Shown: positions 51,967 to 60,597 of the stretch, piece after piece
Layout: each line of letters starts with the position of its first letter
Position numbering within the stretch: position 1 is the stretch's first letter
NCBI GenBank assembly: GCA_028292435.1
Contig: JAQGMI010000149.1
Location: 20,727 to 84,726 of the forward strand
Direction: 5' to 3'
Source of the DNA: Betaproteobacteria bacterium
GTDB lineage: Bacteria > Pseudomonadota > Gammaproteobacteria > Burkholderiales > SG8-41
DNA: 64,000 nt
Position numbers and translations under genes: made by a program
Notes under the pieces: model-generated
Databases searched by the model: none
What the model was told of the DNA's origin: nothing
The model's input: the letters and a program-made list of their open reading frames with translations, nothing else

Positions 51967-53340
51967 TCAGGCAGTCGGTTCACCGCCCGTCGCCGCGAGC
52001 CGCCGCCGCACGAAATTAATGTGCTCGCGCAATACGTAAAACTGGTCCGCGTATGGCAGCGGCATCTTGCTCGTATTCACGCGCGCCTCGATTTCATCGA
52101 GCCGCTTACCCAGTTCGGCGCGCTCCGGCGGCGTGAGGTCGGCGCGCAGGTCGCGTTCGAGGCCCATCAATTCGCCGTAGCGCTTGTAGATGCGCATGTT
52201 GACGCGCCAGCGGTAAATCGCCGGCACCAGCTTGATGCCCGGGATCAGCAGGACGATGATGGGCACCAGCACGACGACGGTGCGGTCGAGCAGGCTCGCG
52301 ATCCAGAACGGCATGTGCCGGTAGAGAAAACCTTTTCCCGATTTGTAATAGCGCGCCGCGTCGTCGCTGATCGGATATTCATGCTCGAGCGGCGCCGGGA
52401 ATTCACCGGCCCGCTGCAGCAGCGTCGGCTTCCCGTGCGCTTCGCGCGCGGCCTCGATCAATAGATCCGAAAGCGCCGGATGCAAGTCAGGTCGCGCCAC
52501 CAACTCGACGGTCGGCGCAATCAGCGACAACGTCTGGGCGGGCTTGTTCCGCGCAAAGTCGATCGAGCCCATCGGCAGCTCGAGCCTCGACAGGTAGCGG
52601 TAACGACGTGAATACGCTTCGGCTTGCGTGAAATCCATCAGGCGGATGCCGGGCGAGTGCACGAGCTTGCGCAGGATCTCCGGCGACGCCGCGTCGCCCA
52701 TCAACATTGCGGCGTCGATCTTGCGGCTGAGCAAAGCCTGGGCGGCGTCCGCCCCAGTGAGAGTCAGCAACCGGCCCGAGCCGCGTGCATCGATACCGTT
52801 AGCCTTTAGCAATTGAAGGTTGAGGTAATGCGCACCGCTGCCCTCGCGCCCGATCGCGATCCGCTTGCCTTTAAAATCCGACAGCCGCCCCAGCGGCGCC
52901 GGCGCGCGATAAAAAACCACGAGCGGTGCATAGAAGACGCTGCCGAGCGACATGAGATCGCCGGCATCGCCGTCCACCAGCAGGCCGCCCTGCACAAAGC
53001 CGATGTCGACTTTGACGTTTGGATCGCGCAGACGGTTTAAATTTTCGAGCGCGCCGGCCGAAGGCAGAATCTGGAGATTCACTCCGTTCGCGGCGAGCGT
53101 CTTGCGATATTTTTCCGCTGCCGCGTTGTAACTGCTACCCTCGGGACCGCTCGTGATGATGATGGTCGTTGGCGGCGCCGGACGCACGAAATGAAGCGCG
53201 AGCCAGATTGCAAACGCGGTGATGAACACCACAGGTAATACGGCGACCACGAGATCGCGCCAGGACACCTGCGGAATCTCGAGCGAACGTCCGAACGCGC
53301 TGATCTTGCGCCTGGCGCGCGGCGCGTCTGCCTGACTCAT
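51967..53340 (-). CDS. TAXI-family TRAP transporter solute-binding protein with membrane anchors
   Basis: This 457-residue protein has an N-terminal membrane helix (LVVAVLPVVFITAFAIWLAL), a TAXI-type binding domain beginning TTIIITSGPEGSSYNAAAEKY, with GKRIAIGREGSGAHYLNLQLL, and a second membrane helix (TVVVLVPIIVLLIPGIKLVP) followed by a cytosolic, basic, coiled region. Ordinary TAXI receptors lack that C-terminal part, so this is a membrane-tethered variant. The ATG at 53340 (MSQADAPRARRK) is used; the upstream extension is non-homologous. No TRAP permease gene is adjacent. Confidence 0.85.
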   Translation of the reverse strand: MSQADAPRARRKISAFGRSLEIPQVSWRDLVVAVLPVVFITAFAIWLALHFVRPAPPTTIIITSGPEGSSYNAAAEKYRKTLAANGVNLQILPSAGALENLNRLRDPNVKVDIGFVQGGLLVDGDAGDLMSLGSVFYAPLVVFYRAPAPLGRLSDFKGKRIAIGREGSGAHYLNLQLLKANGIDARGSGRLLTLTGADAAQALLSRKIDAAMLMGDAASPEILRKLVHSPGIRLMDFTQAEAYSRRYRYLSRLELPMGSIDFARNKPAQTLSLIAPTVELVARPDLHPALSDLLIEAAREAHGKPTLLQRAGEFPAPLEHEYPISDDAARYYKSGKGFLYRHMPFWIASLLDRTVVVLVPIIVLLIPGIKLVPAIYRWRVNMRIYKRYGELMGLERDLRADLTPPERAELGKRLDEIEARVNTSKMPLPYADQFYVLREHINFVRRRLAATGGEPTA

Positions 53341-53540
53341 TGCTTGATCACGGTTTCGAGCATGGGGTCTTAATAGCATATTTTTTGTGCGGCGACGCTG
53401 ATGGCCGCAATTGAGGGCTCGCGCTGGTCCAAATCCGACGGGAACCGTTCGCGAGGACTGGCGTCGTACACAGCTGCGCGACCACTTTCCGCCAGTCTGA
53501 TTCACAGACCTGCGGCATTTCATAATATATCGGGAGGCAA

Positions 53541-54833
53541 GTGGCTTCATTCTGGTTTCTCGTCGCGGGCGCATTACTGCTGGTAATGGCACTCGTGGGC
53601 TCGGCAACCGATCGCCTGCCGCTCAGTCCCGGCCTCATCTATTTACTCGCAGGCGTTGCATTGGGTCCGGCCGGCGCCAATATCGTTTCGCTGAGTCCGG
53701 TCGAAAATTCGTGGGAACTCATGCTCGGTTGCGAGATTGCGGTCATCGTCTCGTTGTTTACGGTCGGGCTCAAGTTACGCACGTCGCTGTCGGATCCGTT
53801 GTGGCGCCTGCCTTTCAGGCTTGCAACGATTTCGATGGCGGTGGTGATCTGCGTGATTGCGTTGATCGGCGTTTTCGCGTTGGATCTTTCGCCGGGCGCT
53901 GCGGTATTGCTCGGCGCGATCCTCGCACCCACTGATCCTGTACTCGCATCCGACATCCAGGTCAGGCACGCCGACGATCGCGACCGGTCGCGATTCGCGT
54001 TGACTGCGGAAGGCGGCCTGAACGACGGCATTGCGTTTCCATTCGTGCTGCTAGGTTTGAGCTTGATGAGCGTCGGCGGCCTCGGGCCCTATGGTATGCG
54101 CTGGCTTGCGGTCGACGTGTTGTGGGCCGCCGCCGCGGGTCTTGCGATCGGCTGGTTCTGCGGCAAAGCCGTGGGGCATCTCGTGCTCTACGTCCGTAAA
54201 GAATTCAAGCAAGCCGTCGGCTGGGACGATTTTCAGGCGCTCGGCTTGATGGCAGCCAGCTATGGGCTCTGCCTGTGGGTGCATGCCAACGGCTTTCTCG
54301 GCGTACTCGCGGCGGGGCTGGCGCTGCGCCACATTGAAACGCTGTCCGCAGACGATCACAAAAAAACGATGCCAAAAGTGTCGGAATCCGAAATCGTTAC
54401 GCATCCCGCAACCGCACCGGCGCACATGGTGGCGAGGGTGCTGAGTTTCAACGAGCAGTTCGAACGCATCGGCGAATTCGTCGTCGTGCTTGCGCTCGGC
54501 GCTACACTTTCCACCGTCAGCGTCGATCACGGCGGACTGTGGCTCGCGCTCGCGCTGTTCGTCCTGATCAGGCCGCTTTCGGTTTTGCTTGGTTTGATCG
54601 GCAGCAAATATTCGCGGCGTGAACTGAAGGTCATGTCATGGTTCGGCATCCGCGGCATCGGCTCGCTCTTTTACCTCATGTACGCGATTGAAGCGGGTAT
54701 TCCATCGGCACTGGCCGAAAAGCTGGTGCCGCTGGTGCTGACCGTGGTCGCGGCCTCGATCGCAGTGCATGGAATTTCGGCGACGCCGATCATGAACCGC
54801 AGAAGAAAACCAGCGCGCGGCAAAGAGCATTAA
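53541..54833 (+). CDS. Cation:proton antiporter (CPA1/NhaP-like)
   Basis: This 430-residue inner-membrane protein has about twelve hydrophobic segments. APTDPVLASDIQV is the ion-binding motif of the NhaP/CPA1 group, and ALTAEGGLNDGIAFPFVLLG is the second motif. It would exchange Na+ or K+ for H+. It starts at GTG 53541, preceded by CGGGAGG. It is divergent from the TAXI gene. Confidence 0.91.
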   Translation: MASFWFLVAGALLLVMALVGSATDRLPLSPGLIYLLAGVALGPAGANIVSLSPVENSWELMLGCEIAVIVSLFTVGLKLRTSLSDPLWRLPFRLATISMAVVICVIALIGVFALDLSPGAAVLLGAILAPTDPVLASDIQVRHADDRDRSRFALTAEGGLNDGIAFPFVLLGLSLMSVGGLGPYGMRWLAVDVLWAAAAGLAIGWFCGKAVGHLVLYVRKEFKQAVGWDDFQALGLMAASYGLCLWVHANGFLGVLAAGLALRHIETLSADDHKKTMPKVSESEIVTHPATAPAHMVARVLSFNEQFERIGEFVVVLALGATLSTVSVDHGGLWLALALFVLIRPLSVLLGLIGSKYSRRELKVMSWFGIRGIGSLFYLMYAIEAGIPSALAEKLVPLVLTVVAASIAVHGISATPIMNRRRKPARGKEH

Positions 54834-54954
54834 GCGCTTTGTTCGCTAACGCACAGACGTTTCGGCCGCGTTCATAGAAACTGCGGATGCTTGCGCATGG
54901 CAGCTGACCGCGGTGTGCGCATCAATTTTGAAATTAACTCGAGGGGGAATCGTC

Positions 54955-55626
54955 ATGAAAACCAAATTTGCCATCGCCACGCTGGTGCTCGGTAGTTGTT
55001 TGCTGCCGGCCGGTGTAATCGCAGCCGACACGACCAAATCCGCGGCGCCGCCCAGCACCAACGAAACGCCGGGCGCCACGATCAAGGACAACGGGCGCGC
55101 CGATCCGGCCCGCCGCTCGGCGCATCCGATCGACGATTCGGTCATTACGACCAAAGTCAAAGCGAAGCTCGTCGGCGACAAGCAGACGCGCACCGACAAC
55201 GTCGAAATCGAAACCGTCGATGGCGTGGTCAACCTGACTGGAACCGCTGCGAGCAAAGCCAAAGCATCGCGCGCCGTAACGCTCGCGCGCCAGGTCAAAG
55301 GCGTGAAATCGGTCAAGAACAACATTCAGGTCGCGGCGAAAGATACGGCCGCAGCTTCAGCTGACAAGCCCGCGAAGAGCGACAAGTCCGCGAAAAGCGG
55401 CGGCTCTGATCAGCCGATCAAGGACACCACCATCACGACCAAGGTGAAAGCGAAGTTTGCCGAAGACAAAACGGTGAGCGCCACGAAGATTCGCGTCAAG
55501 ACGACCAACGGCGTCGTTGAGCTCACCGGCGATGCGAAGAGCGCGGAAGAGTCGAGCAAAGCCGCGGAAATTGCGCGCGGCGTTGACGGCGTGAAATCGG
55601 TCAGCAATCACATCAAAGTCATGTAA
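54955..55626 (+). CDS. Periplasmic protein with two BON domains
   Basis: This 223-residue protein has a signal peptide (MKTKFAIATLVLGSCLLPAGVIAA), a first BON domain (about 55-125: DSVITTKVKAKLVGDKQTR, then VKSVKNNIQV) and a second (about 150-222: DTTITTKVKAKFAEDKTVS, then VKSVSNHIKVM), joined by a Lys/Ser/Ala-rich linker. OsmY-like BON proteins help cell-envelope stability under osmotic stress and may bind lipid. A strong intrinsic terminator follows. The ATG at 54955 has GAGGGGGA upstream. Confidence 0.92.
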   Translation: MKTKFAIATLVLGSCLLPAGVIAADTTKSAAPPSTNETPGATIKDNGRADPARRSAHPIDDSVITTKVKAKLVGDKQTRTDNVEIETVDGVVNLTGTAASKAKASRAVTLARQVKGVKSVKNNIQVAAKDTAAASADKPAKSDKSAKSGGSDQPIKDTTITTKVKAKFAEDKTVSATKIRVKTTNGVVELTGDAKSAEESSKAAEIARGVDGVKSVSNHIKVM

Positions 55627-55662
55627 TTTCCCGTCCGCGCAAACCAGGCGCGGATTCAAATC

Positions 55663-55693
55663 AAAAAGGACGGCTGCGGCCGTCCTTTTTTTT
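55663..55693 (+). terminator. Rho-independent terminator of the BON-domain gene
   Basis: GGACGGC and GCCGTCC form a perfect stem around TGCG, extended by A-T pairs and followed by eight T residues. It lies about 40 bases after the stop codon. It is a textbook intrinsic terminator. Confidence 0.92.
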
Positions 55694-55817
55694 CGCCGAT
55701 GATTCAGAGCGGCCGGGGTGCGGACACGCGCGAAAAATCTGCGTGTTATATTTGTAAAAATCGCTGCCCGCCCGTCTTCCAACAATTTGCGGCGGCTCTA
55801 ACCCCGAAAGGCTTGCT

Positions 55818-57944
55818 ATGGAAATGTGGACCGACGACCAATTAAGGTCTATCCACAAGATGCTCAATCCGCGCTCGATCGCCGTGGTCGGCGCTTCGCC
55901 CAAAGGCGGCTATGGCGGACGGCTCCTCAATGCGGTGCTGAAATGCAAAGACCGTGTCAACGTTTATCCCGTCAATCCGAATTACGACGAAATTGCCGAA
56001 ACAAAATGCTATCGCAGCATCGCCGAGCTGCCTGAAGCGCCCGATCTCGTCGGCATCGTGGTGCCCTATGACAAGGTGCTGCCGGTACTCAAAGAATGCA
56101 GCACCAAGAAGGCGGGTTCCGCGATCGTGATTTCGGCGGGCTTTGCCGAACGCGGCATCGAGGCGCGGCTCGATCTGCAAAAAGAAATCGGCGCTTATGC
56201 CAAACAATCGGGTGTGCGCATCACGGGCCCGAATTGCCTCGGCCTCGCGAACGTGCGCGACAACATCTGGGCGACGGCGTCCTCGCGCACGCTCGGCGGA
56301 CTGACCGGCCATATTGCGCTTGTCTGCCAGAGCGGCGCGACGGCGTTCGGCCCGTTTTTGCTGCGCGCGGTCGATGCGGGCATCGGGCTTTCGCACATTA
56401 TCTCCACCGGCAACGAAACCGATCTCGATTTCGCCGATTTCGCGCGCTACCTGCTCGACGACGAGAACACGCGCGTGATAGCGGGCTTCGTCGAGGGTTT
56501 CAAGGACGTCCAGAAATTCATCGCGGTCGCCAAGCTTGCCGCCGAGCGCGGCAAGCCGATCGTGCTGATCAAGATCGGCCGCTCGGCTTCGGGTGCCGAA
56601 GCGGCGCGCTCGCATACCGCTGCATTGACCGGCGCCGATGCTTTATACGAAGCGGTGTTCAAGCAGTATGGCGTGATTCGCGTGCAGGATTACGATGAGC
56701 TGCTCGAAGTCTCGCATCTGCTGGCAAACTGCAAGAAGCCGCCGCATAAAGGCGTGGCGGTGGTCTCGCACTCGGGCGGCATCAGCTCGCTGACTGCCGA
56801 CATGCTCGGACTTGCCGGCCTCGAATTGCCGCCGCTCACGCAACCTGCTCGCGACGGCATCAACGGCATTCTCAAGGATTTCGGCTGGGCGGCGAATCCC
56901 GCAGACGTGACGGGTTTTGCGCGCGGCGAGCATTTTCCGAAAATCATGGATTTCATGATCGACGAACCCACCGTGGGCACGCTGGTGATCGCGAGCGCCG
57001 GTGCCGGCAACCAGGTCGAGCAGGTGATCGCGCAGCGCGACAAAAGCGAAAAAGGTGTCGTGTTCTTCTGGACCGCAAGTCGGAGCGATAAGACGACGCT
57101 GCCAAACCTGAAGGCATCGAACATTCCGATTTTCTATTCGCCGGAAAAACTCGCGCGCGGACTTAAATTCCTGATCGACTATCACGCATGGCAAGCAGCA
57201 CGCTCGAGTGCAGCCGTCGCTGAAGTGCCGGCGCCTGATGCCGCGCAAAAGAAAGTGGTCGAAGGCCTGACCACGCCCGGCCGCACGACGTTGTCTGAGA
57301 GCGAAAGCAAGCGCGTCATCGCCGCGTGGGGCGTCGCCTCGCCGCGCGAAACTCTCGTGCCCGGCGCGGGCGCTTCAGCCGATGCCGCTAAAGCCATCGG
57401 CTATCCGGTCGTCATGAAAGTCGATTCGGCCGACATCCCGCACAAAACCGAAGCCGGCGTCGTGCGTCTGAACTTGCGGAATGCGGATGATGTGCTGAGC
57501 GCTCACGCCGAAATCATGAGCAACGCCGCGAAACATGCGCCGCAGGCAAAAATCAATGGTGCCCTCGTGCAGGAAATGGTCACCGGCGGCTTCGAAGTCA
57601 TCGTCGGCGTTTCATACGACCCGCAGCTCGGACCGATGCTGCTGTTCGGCAGCGGCGGTGTCATGGTCGAGGTCTACAACGACGTCGCGCTGCGCCACTG
57701 TCCGATCACCCGCGACGAAGCGCTCGCCATGATCGACGAAGTGAAAGGCGCCAAGTTACTTCGTGGTTTTCGCGGCAAGCCCGCCGCCGACATCGATGCG
57801 CTCGCCGACACGCTCGTCAACGTTTCGCGTTTGGCCGTGCACCTCGAAGGCAATCTTGCCGAACTCGACATCAATCCGCTGATGGTCATGCCGAAGGGTA
57901 AAGGCGTTAAAGCGGTGGATGCGCTGGTGGTGTTGCGCGGCTGA
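55818..57944 (+). CDS. ADP-forming acetate/acyl-CoA synthetase family protein (fused alpha-beta)
   Basis: This 708-residue protein has an N-terminal CoA-binding domain (MLNPRSIAVVGASPKGGYGG), a ligase domain with GPNCLGLANV and the phospho-His region RSHTAALTGADALYEA, and a C-terminal ATP-grasp domain (ESKRVIAAWGVASPRETLV, YPVVMKVDSADIPHKTEAGVV, ELDINPLMVMPKGKG). The family makes acyl-CoA from acid and ATP, or the reverse, with ADP as product. It fits the many CoA-linked genes nearby. Its stop is 3 bases from the convergent integrase gene, so this gene marks the chromosomal edge of the integron. Confidence 0.92.
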   Translation: MEMWTDDQLRSIHKMLNPRSIAVVGASPKGGYGGRLLNAVLKCKDRVNVYPVNPNYDEIAETKCYRSIAELPEAPDLVGIVVPYDKVLPVLKECSTKKAGSAIVISAGFAERGIEARLDLQKEIGAYAKQSGVRITGPNCLGLANVRDNIWATASSRTLGGLTGHIALVCQSGATAFGPFLLRAVDAGIGLSHIISTGNETDLDFADFARYLLDDENTRVIAGFVEGFKDVQKFIAVAKLAAERGKPIVLIKIGRSASGAEAARSHTAALTGADALYEAVFKQYGVIRVQDYDELLEVSHLLANCKKPPHKGVAVVSHSGGISSLTADMLGLAGLELPPLTQPARDGINGILKDFGWAANPADVTGFARGEHFPKIMDFMIDEPTVGTLVIASAGAGNQVEQVIAQRDKSEKGVVFFWTASRSDKTTLPNLKASNIPIFYSPEKLARGLKFLIDYHAWQAARSSAAVAEVPAPDAAQKKVVEGLTTPGRTTLSESESKRVIAAWGVASPRETLVPGAGASADAAKAIGYPVVMKVDSADIPHKTEAGVVRLNLRNADDVLSAHAEIMSNAAKHAPQAKINGALVQEMVTGGFEVIVGVSYDPQLGPMLLFGSGGVMVEVYNDVALRHCPITRDEALAMIDEVKGAKLLRGFRGKPAADIDALADTLVNVSRLAVHLEGNLAELDINPLMVMPKGKGVKAVDALVVLRG

Positions 57945-57947
57945 TTG

Positions 57948-58946
57948 CTAGACGCGATCCAGCGGACTGCGCACGCCTCGTCCGCCCTTGTTCATGACGT
58001 GCGTGTAAATCATCGTCGTCTCGACGCTGGCGTGGCCTAACAACTCCTGAACAGTACGAATGTCGTAACCATTCTCTAATAGATGCGTGGCAAACGAGTG
58101 CCTTAAGGTGTGGCAGCTCACATGCTTCACAATCCCGGCCGCGCGCGCCGCCTCCTTGACACCACGAATCAGGTAATTTTCGTAAACGTGGTGACGGCGG
58201 ATCACGCCGGTCTTTGGATCGACGGAACGTTTGTGAGACGGGAATACGAACTTCCACGCCCATTCAGACTGAGCACGCGGGTACTTGCGCATCAGCGCAT
58301 CCGGCAATTCGACGTCGCCGTAGCCTTCCGCAACATCGCGTTCATGCAATACCTTGATCCGTGCGAGATGTGCGTGCAACGGCTCGACTACCGGGGAAGG
58401 CAACATCGTTACGCGATCTTTGCCGCCCTTGCCGTCCCTGATGAAAATCTGGCCGTAACCAAAATCGAGGTCTTTGACACGCAGGCTTAAGCATTCGCGC
58501 AACCGCAGTCCCGCTCCGTACAACAGGCTTGCCATCAACCACTTCGGGCCGCGCATGGCAGCGAGCAAACTGCGCATCTCATCAGCGGTCAGCACGCTAG
58601 GTTTGCGAACCGGGCGCTTCGCGCGTACCACGTCATCCAGCCATGGCAACGGCTCGCCCAGCACCTCCTTGTACATAAACAGGATCGCGGCCAGCGCCTG
58701 ATTTTGCGTGGCGGCGGCGACATTGTCCTTCTCCGCCATATTGCTTAGAAATGCCGTCACCTCCGATGCGCCCATTTCACGCGGGTGACGCTTGCCCGAA
58801 AAGAGAACGAACCGTCTGATCCAGTATAAATAGGCCTGTTCCGTGCGGCGGCTGTAATGGCGCGCCGCAATAGCGCTGCGTATAGCATCGAAGAGTTTCG
58901 GGCGCGGCGCTTCAAGTGAGCTTGCTGAAGTATCGTGATTTTCCAT
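57948..58946 (-). CDS. intI: Integron integrase IntI (tyrosine recombinase)
   Basis: This 332-residue tyrosine recombinase inserts and excises gene cassettes by attI x attC and attC x attC recombination. The catalytic set is Arg148 ([19 protein letters not shown]), Lys in KGGKDR, His279 and Arg282 ([12 protein letters not shown]), His305 ([11 protein letters not shown]) and Tyr314 (MIYTHV). The IntI-specific patch is present: [20 protein letters not shown], which sets IntI apart from XerC/D. The N-terminal SAM-like domain starts [21 protein letters not shown] precedes the ATG on the minus strand. It is divergent from the cassette array, the usual integron layout. Confidence 0.97.
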   Translation of the reverse strand: MENHDTSASSLEAPRPKLFDAIRSAIAARHYSRRTEQAYLYWIRRFVLFSGKRHPREMGASEVTAFLSNMAEKDNVAAATQNQALAAILFMYKEVLGEPLPWLDDVVRAKRPVRKPSVLTADEMRSLLAAMRGPKWLMASLLYGAGLRLRECLSLRVKDLDFGYGQIFIRDGKGGKDRVTMLPSPVVEPLHAHLARIKVLHERDVAEGYGDVELPDALMRKYPRAQSEWAWKFVFPSHKRSVDPKTGVIRRHHVYENYLIRGVKEAARAAGIVKHVSCHTLRHSFATHLLENGYDIRTVQELLGHASVETTMIYTHVMNKGGRGVRSPLDRV

Positions 58947-59000
58947 TGTTGAAAGCCTCCACGAGGTTTATTAACAAAAAACCCACAGGAGGCGTAACGT

Positions 59001-59042
59001 ATGGAAATCGGAAATGCTGACGGAATAAGACCTAAGTGCTAG
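59001..59042 (+). CDS. Micro-ORF with strong ribosome site ahead of the attI core
   Basis: ATG at 59001 opens a 13-codon frame (MEIGNADGIRPKC, stop TAG). AGGAGG at 58987-58992 ends 8 bases before the ATG, a perfect Shine-Dalgarno sequence that is stronger than that of most cassette genes. Class 1 integrons have a short ORF with ribosome site in attI1 that raises translation of cassettes lacking their own. This micro-ORF is in the corresponding place, ending 77 bases before the attI core. The role is inferred by analogy. Confidence 0.5.
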   Translation: MEIGNADGIRPKC

Positions 59043-59060
59043 TCCGCGTTAATAGACTAT

Positions 59061-59125
59061 TTGTCATCTAACAAGTGGCATATAATTTTTGTCATCTAAT
59101 ATTTGTCAACTAATACTAGTTAGGT
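59061..59125 (+). other. attI recombination site
   Basis: The core GTTAGGT (59119-59125) is the crossover site next to cassette 1. Upstream, three direct repeats of TTGTCATCTAA type lie at 59061-59071, 59089-59099 (exact copies) and 59103-59113 (one difference). In other integrons attI has an inverted L/R pair at the core and direct repeats DR1/DR2 that bind integrase, so these fit. The site also holds promoter-like boxes. Confidence 0.8.
59081..59116 (+). promoter_or_regulatory. Candidate cassette promoter Pc (and opposing Pint)
   Basis: A perfect -10 box TATAAT (59081-59086) has TTGTCA 14 bases upstream (short spacing). A second option is TTGTCA (59089-59094) with TAATAC (59111-59116) at 16 bases. 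On the minus strand a perfect TTGACA (complement of 59104-59109) with AATTAT at 16 bases could be the intI promoter. All overlap the integrase-binding repeats, so IntI binding would affect transcription. Confidence 0.4.
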
Positions 59126-59132
59126 TGCCGAA

Positions 59133-59498
59133 ATGAAGCCAAAGTCCGTCGCGCTTGCCGGTATCCTCCTAAGCGCACTGATCGGGGGCGTGTTAGATGT
59201 ACTGTGCGCGCGTGCATCCGGCGGTGTAAAACTATGGATCGACCTTGGTCCGATATTCATCGGGCTTGCGTTCACCTTCATGTGGCTGCATCACGATGGA
59301 CTGCAGGTGGGTTACCGCCGTTCCGCATTGCTTAATGTCGGCATTATCGTGATGGGCATCATTTTCATTCCAGTCTACTTTTACAAATCTCGTCCGACCG
59401 GCGCGCGTGGACCGATGTGCCTCCGGTTTTTCGGTTTTTGTCTCTTATGGATAGCGTTTTCTGCAATAGGTTTTTATGGCGCGCGGGCTGCAACCTAA
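59133..59498 (+). CDS. Cassette 1: four-helix membrane protein of unknown function
   Basis: This 121-residue protein has four predicted membrane segments: ALAGILLSALIGGVLDVL, WIDLGPIFIGLAFTFMWL, ALLNVGIIVMGIIFIPVYFY and FFGFCLLWIAFSAIGFYGA. I recognise no family. The ATG lies 7 bases after the attI core and has no Shine-Dalgarno sequence. The TAA stop is part of the R'' box of its attC. As the first cassette it should be the best transcribed. Confidence 0.82.
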   Translation: MKPKSVALAGILLSALIGGVLDVLCARASGGVKLWIDLGPIFIGLAFTFMWLHHDGLQVGYRRSALLNVGIIVMGIIFIPVYFYKSRPTGARGPMCLRFFGFCLLWIAFSAIGFYGARAAT

Positions 59499-59558
59499 CC
59501 GCGTGTTCGAATTTGGACGCGCGATGATTCCGCGCGCCATTCAACGCGGACGTTAGGC
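59493..59558 (+). repeat. attC site of cassette 1 (66 bp)
   Basis: R'' ACCTAAC (59493-59499) and R' GTTAGGC (59552-59558) flank an imperfect palindrome. R'' is the exact complement of GTTAGGT at the 5' end of cassette 1. Confidence 0.93.
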
Positions 59559-59569
59559 GCTGTGATCAA

Positions 59570-59818
59570 ATGGAACTCGAAGAAATTCACAACTTTGCAT
59601 CGCCAGGGGAGTTGTTCCGGTTTCAACAGTTCCTGGCAAATGGCATTGCAGCCGGCGAGCTTCGAGAGATCGCGCCTGACTCGAAGTATCACTCCGGTGA
59701 AATATCTGGAGGCCGATGGTTTGCTTTGATAAAAGACAATAGTGTCTGGAGGCTTATTGAGCCTGATCCGCCATTCACTGGTATGTTCGAGCGCGTTAGA
59801 CGGGTTAAGAGTGCTTAG
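59570..59818 (+). CDS. Cassette 2: small soluble protein of unknown function
   Basis: This 82-residue protein has no membrane segment or signal peptide. It starts MELEEIHNFASPGELFRFQQ, a helix, and has a C-terminal strand-like part with GGRWFALIKDNSVWRLIEPD. The mixed alpha/beta pattern suggests a compact fold. I do not recognise a family. There is no clear ribosome site; the ATG is 12 bases after the upstream R' core. Confidence 0.75.
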   Translation: MELEEIHNFASPGELFRFQQFLANGIAAGELREIAPDSKYHSGEISGGRWFALIKDNSVWRLIEPDPPFTGMFERVRRVKSA

Positions 59819-59827
59819 GCAAGAATC

Positions 59828-59917
59828 GCCTAACTCTAGGTCGAAAGGACGGGCGGAAGGGTGCTTAAGCAGATTCGCGACCTCCCAGTGCGCCCGCCTT
59901 TCACCGCGACGTTAGGT
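59828..59917 (+). repeat. attC site of cassette 2 (90 bp, the longest)
   Basis: R'' GCCTAAC (59828-59834) and R' GTTAGGT (59911-59917). R'' matches the complement of the cassette's own 5' GTTAGGC. Confidence 0.92.
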
Positions 59918-59925
59918 GGCAGCAA

Positions 59926-60168
59926 ATGACGGCGCACCCAAAGCAGCTCCGATTCCCAAGCGGATCCCGAGTTCGCGTCCTCACTTCCGGGGGCTGGAAA
60001 CAGTCGTCCACCGGAACGGTCGTTGATGATCCCGAGGCGACTGTCACCCTCAAGGGCGAGACCTTCATTCATTGGGTTCAGTTCGATGAGCCGCAAGAAG
60101 ACATCAACGGGCCTGATCGGTATCGGAACGCCCAGATACTAGGCGAGTACCTTGAAGCTGCCACCTAA
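59926..60168 (+). CDS. Cassette 3: small beta-rich protein of unknown function
   Basis: This 80-residue protein looks like a small beta barrel: FPSGSRVRVLTSGGWKQSST, GTVVDDPEATVTLKGETFIH, WVQFDEPQ. The pattern is like SH3/KOW-type barrels that bind nucleic acid or protein, but I see no firm match. The TAA stop is part of the R'' box. Confidence 0.75.
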   Translation: MTAHPKQLRFPSGSRVRVLTSGGWKQSSTGTVVDDPEATVTLKGETFIHWVQFDEPQEDINGPDRYRNAQILGEYLEAAT

Positions 60169-60243
60169 CAACCGGTTGTTAACCGACGCGTTCCGCTGGC
60201 GGCTACGCCGCGCGCACCGCGCGGAAAAACCGGGACGTTAGAG
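60163..60243 (+). repeat. attC site of cassette 3 (81 bp)
   Basis: R'' ACCTAAC (60163-60169) and R' GTTAGAG (60237-60243). The last base of R' departs from the GTTRRRY consensus. Confidence 0.9.
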
Positions 60244-60250
60244 ATCATAG

Positions 60251-60517
60251 ATGATTTGGTTCGCGTCTATTGTTTGTGACCTCGCACTACTGGTGTGGGC
60301 CTTCCGAGTTCTAACGAGTCCGACAGGTCCACATGGCGAGGAGGTATTTATCATCTATTTCTGGGTTGCCCCGATCATCATGGCGTGTCCTTTATTTCTG
60401 GCATTTCATTCGTGGGAAAAACGCTTTGAACTTTCGCACACCAAAATTGCTCTGTTCAATACGCCATTTGCGCTGGCACTTTTAGCGTGGGGCTGGGTTG
60501 CGTCACTACCGACATGA
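60251..60517 (+). CDS. Cassette 4: three-helix membrane protein of unknown function
   Basis: This 88-residue protein has three predicted membrane segments: MIWFASIVCDLALLVWAF, VFIIYFWVAPIIMACPLFLA and IALFNTPFALALLAWGWVA. It has no known family by eye. The ATG is 7 bases after the R' core and lacks a ribosome site. Confidence 0.78.
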   Translation: MIWFASIVCDLALLVWAFRVLTSPTGPHGEEVFIIYFWVAPIIMACPLFLAFHSWEKRFELSHTKIALFNTPFALALLAWGWVASLPT

Positions 60518-60518
60518 T

Positions 60519-60593
60519 CTCTAACCGCACGATCGACCGCGACGCAAGAAAGCGCTGCGCGCTTTCGAGCGCGCGTCATCGCGGACGTTAGGC
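60519..60593 (+). repeat. attC site of cassette 4 (75 bp)
   Basis: R'' CTCTAAC (60519-60525) and R' GTTAGGC (60587-60593). R'' departs from consensus at its first base, but is exactly complementary to the unusual GTTAGAG at the 5' end of this cassette. Confidence 0.9.
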
Positions 60594-60597
60594 AGCA

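Noticed and set aside
58946..59060. A LexA box controlling intI, as in many integrons.
   Set aside because: I looked for CTGT-N8-ACAG and the longer proteobacterial form in the upstream region and found none.
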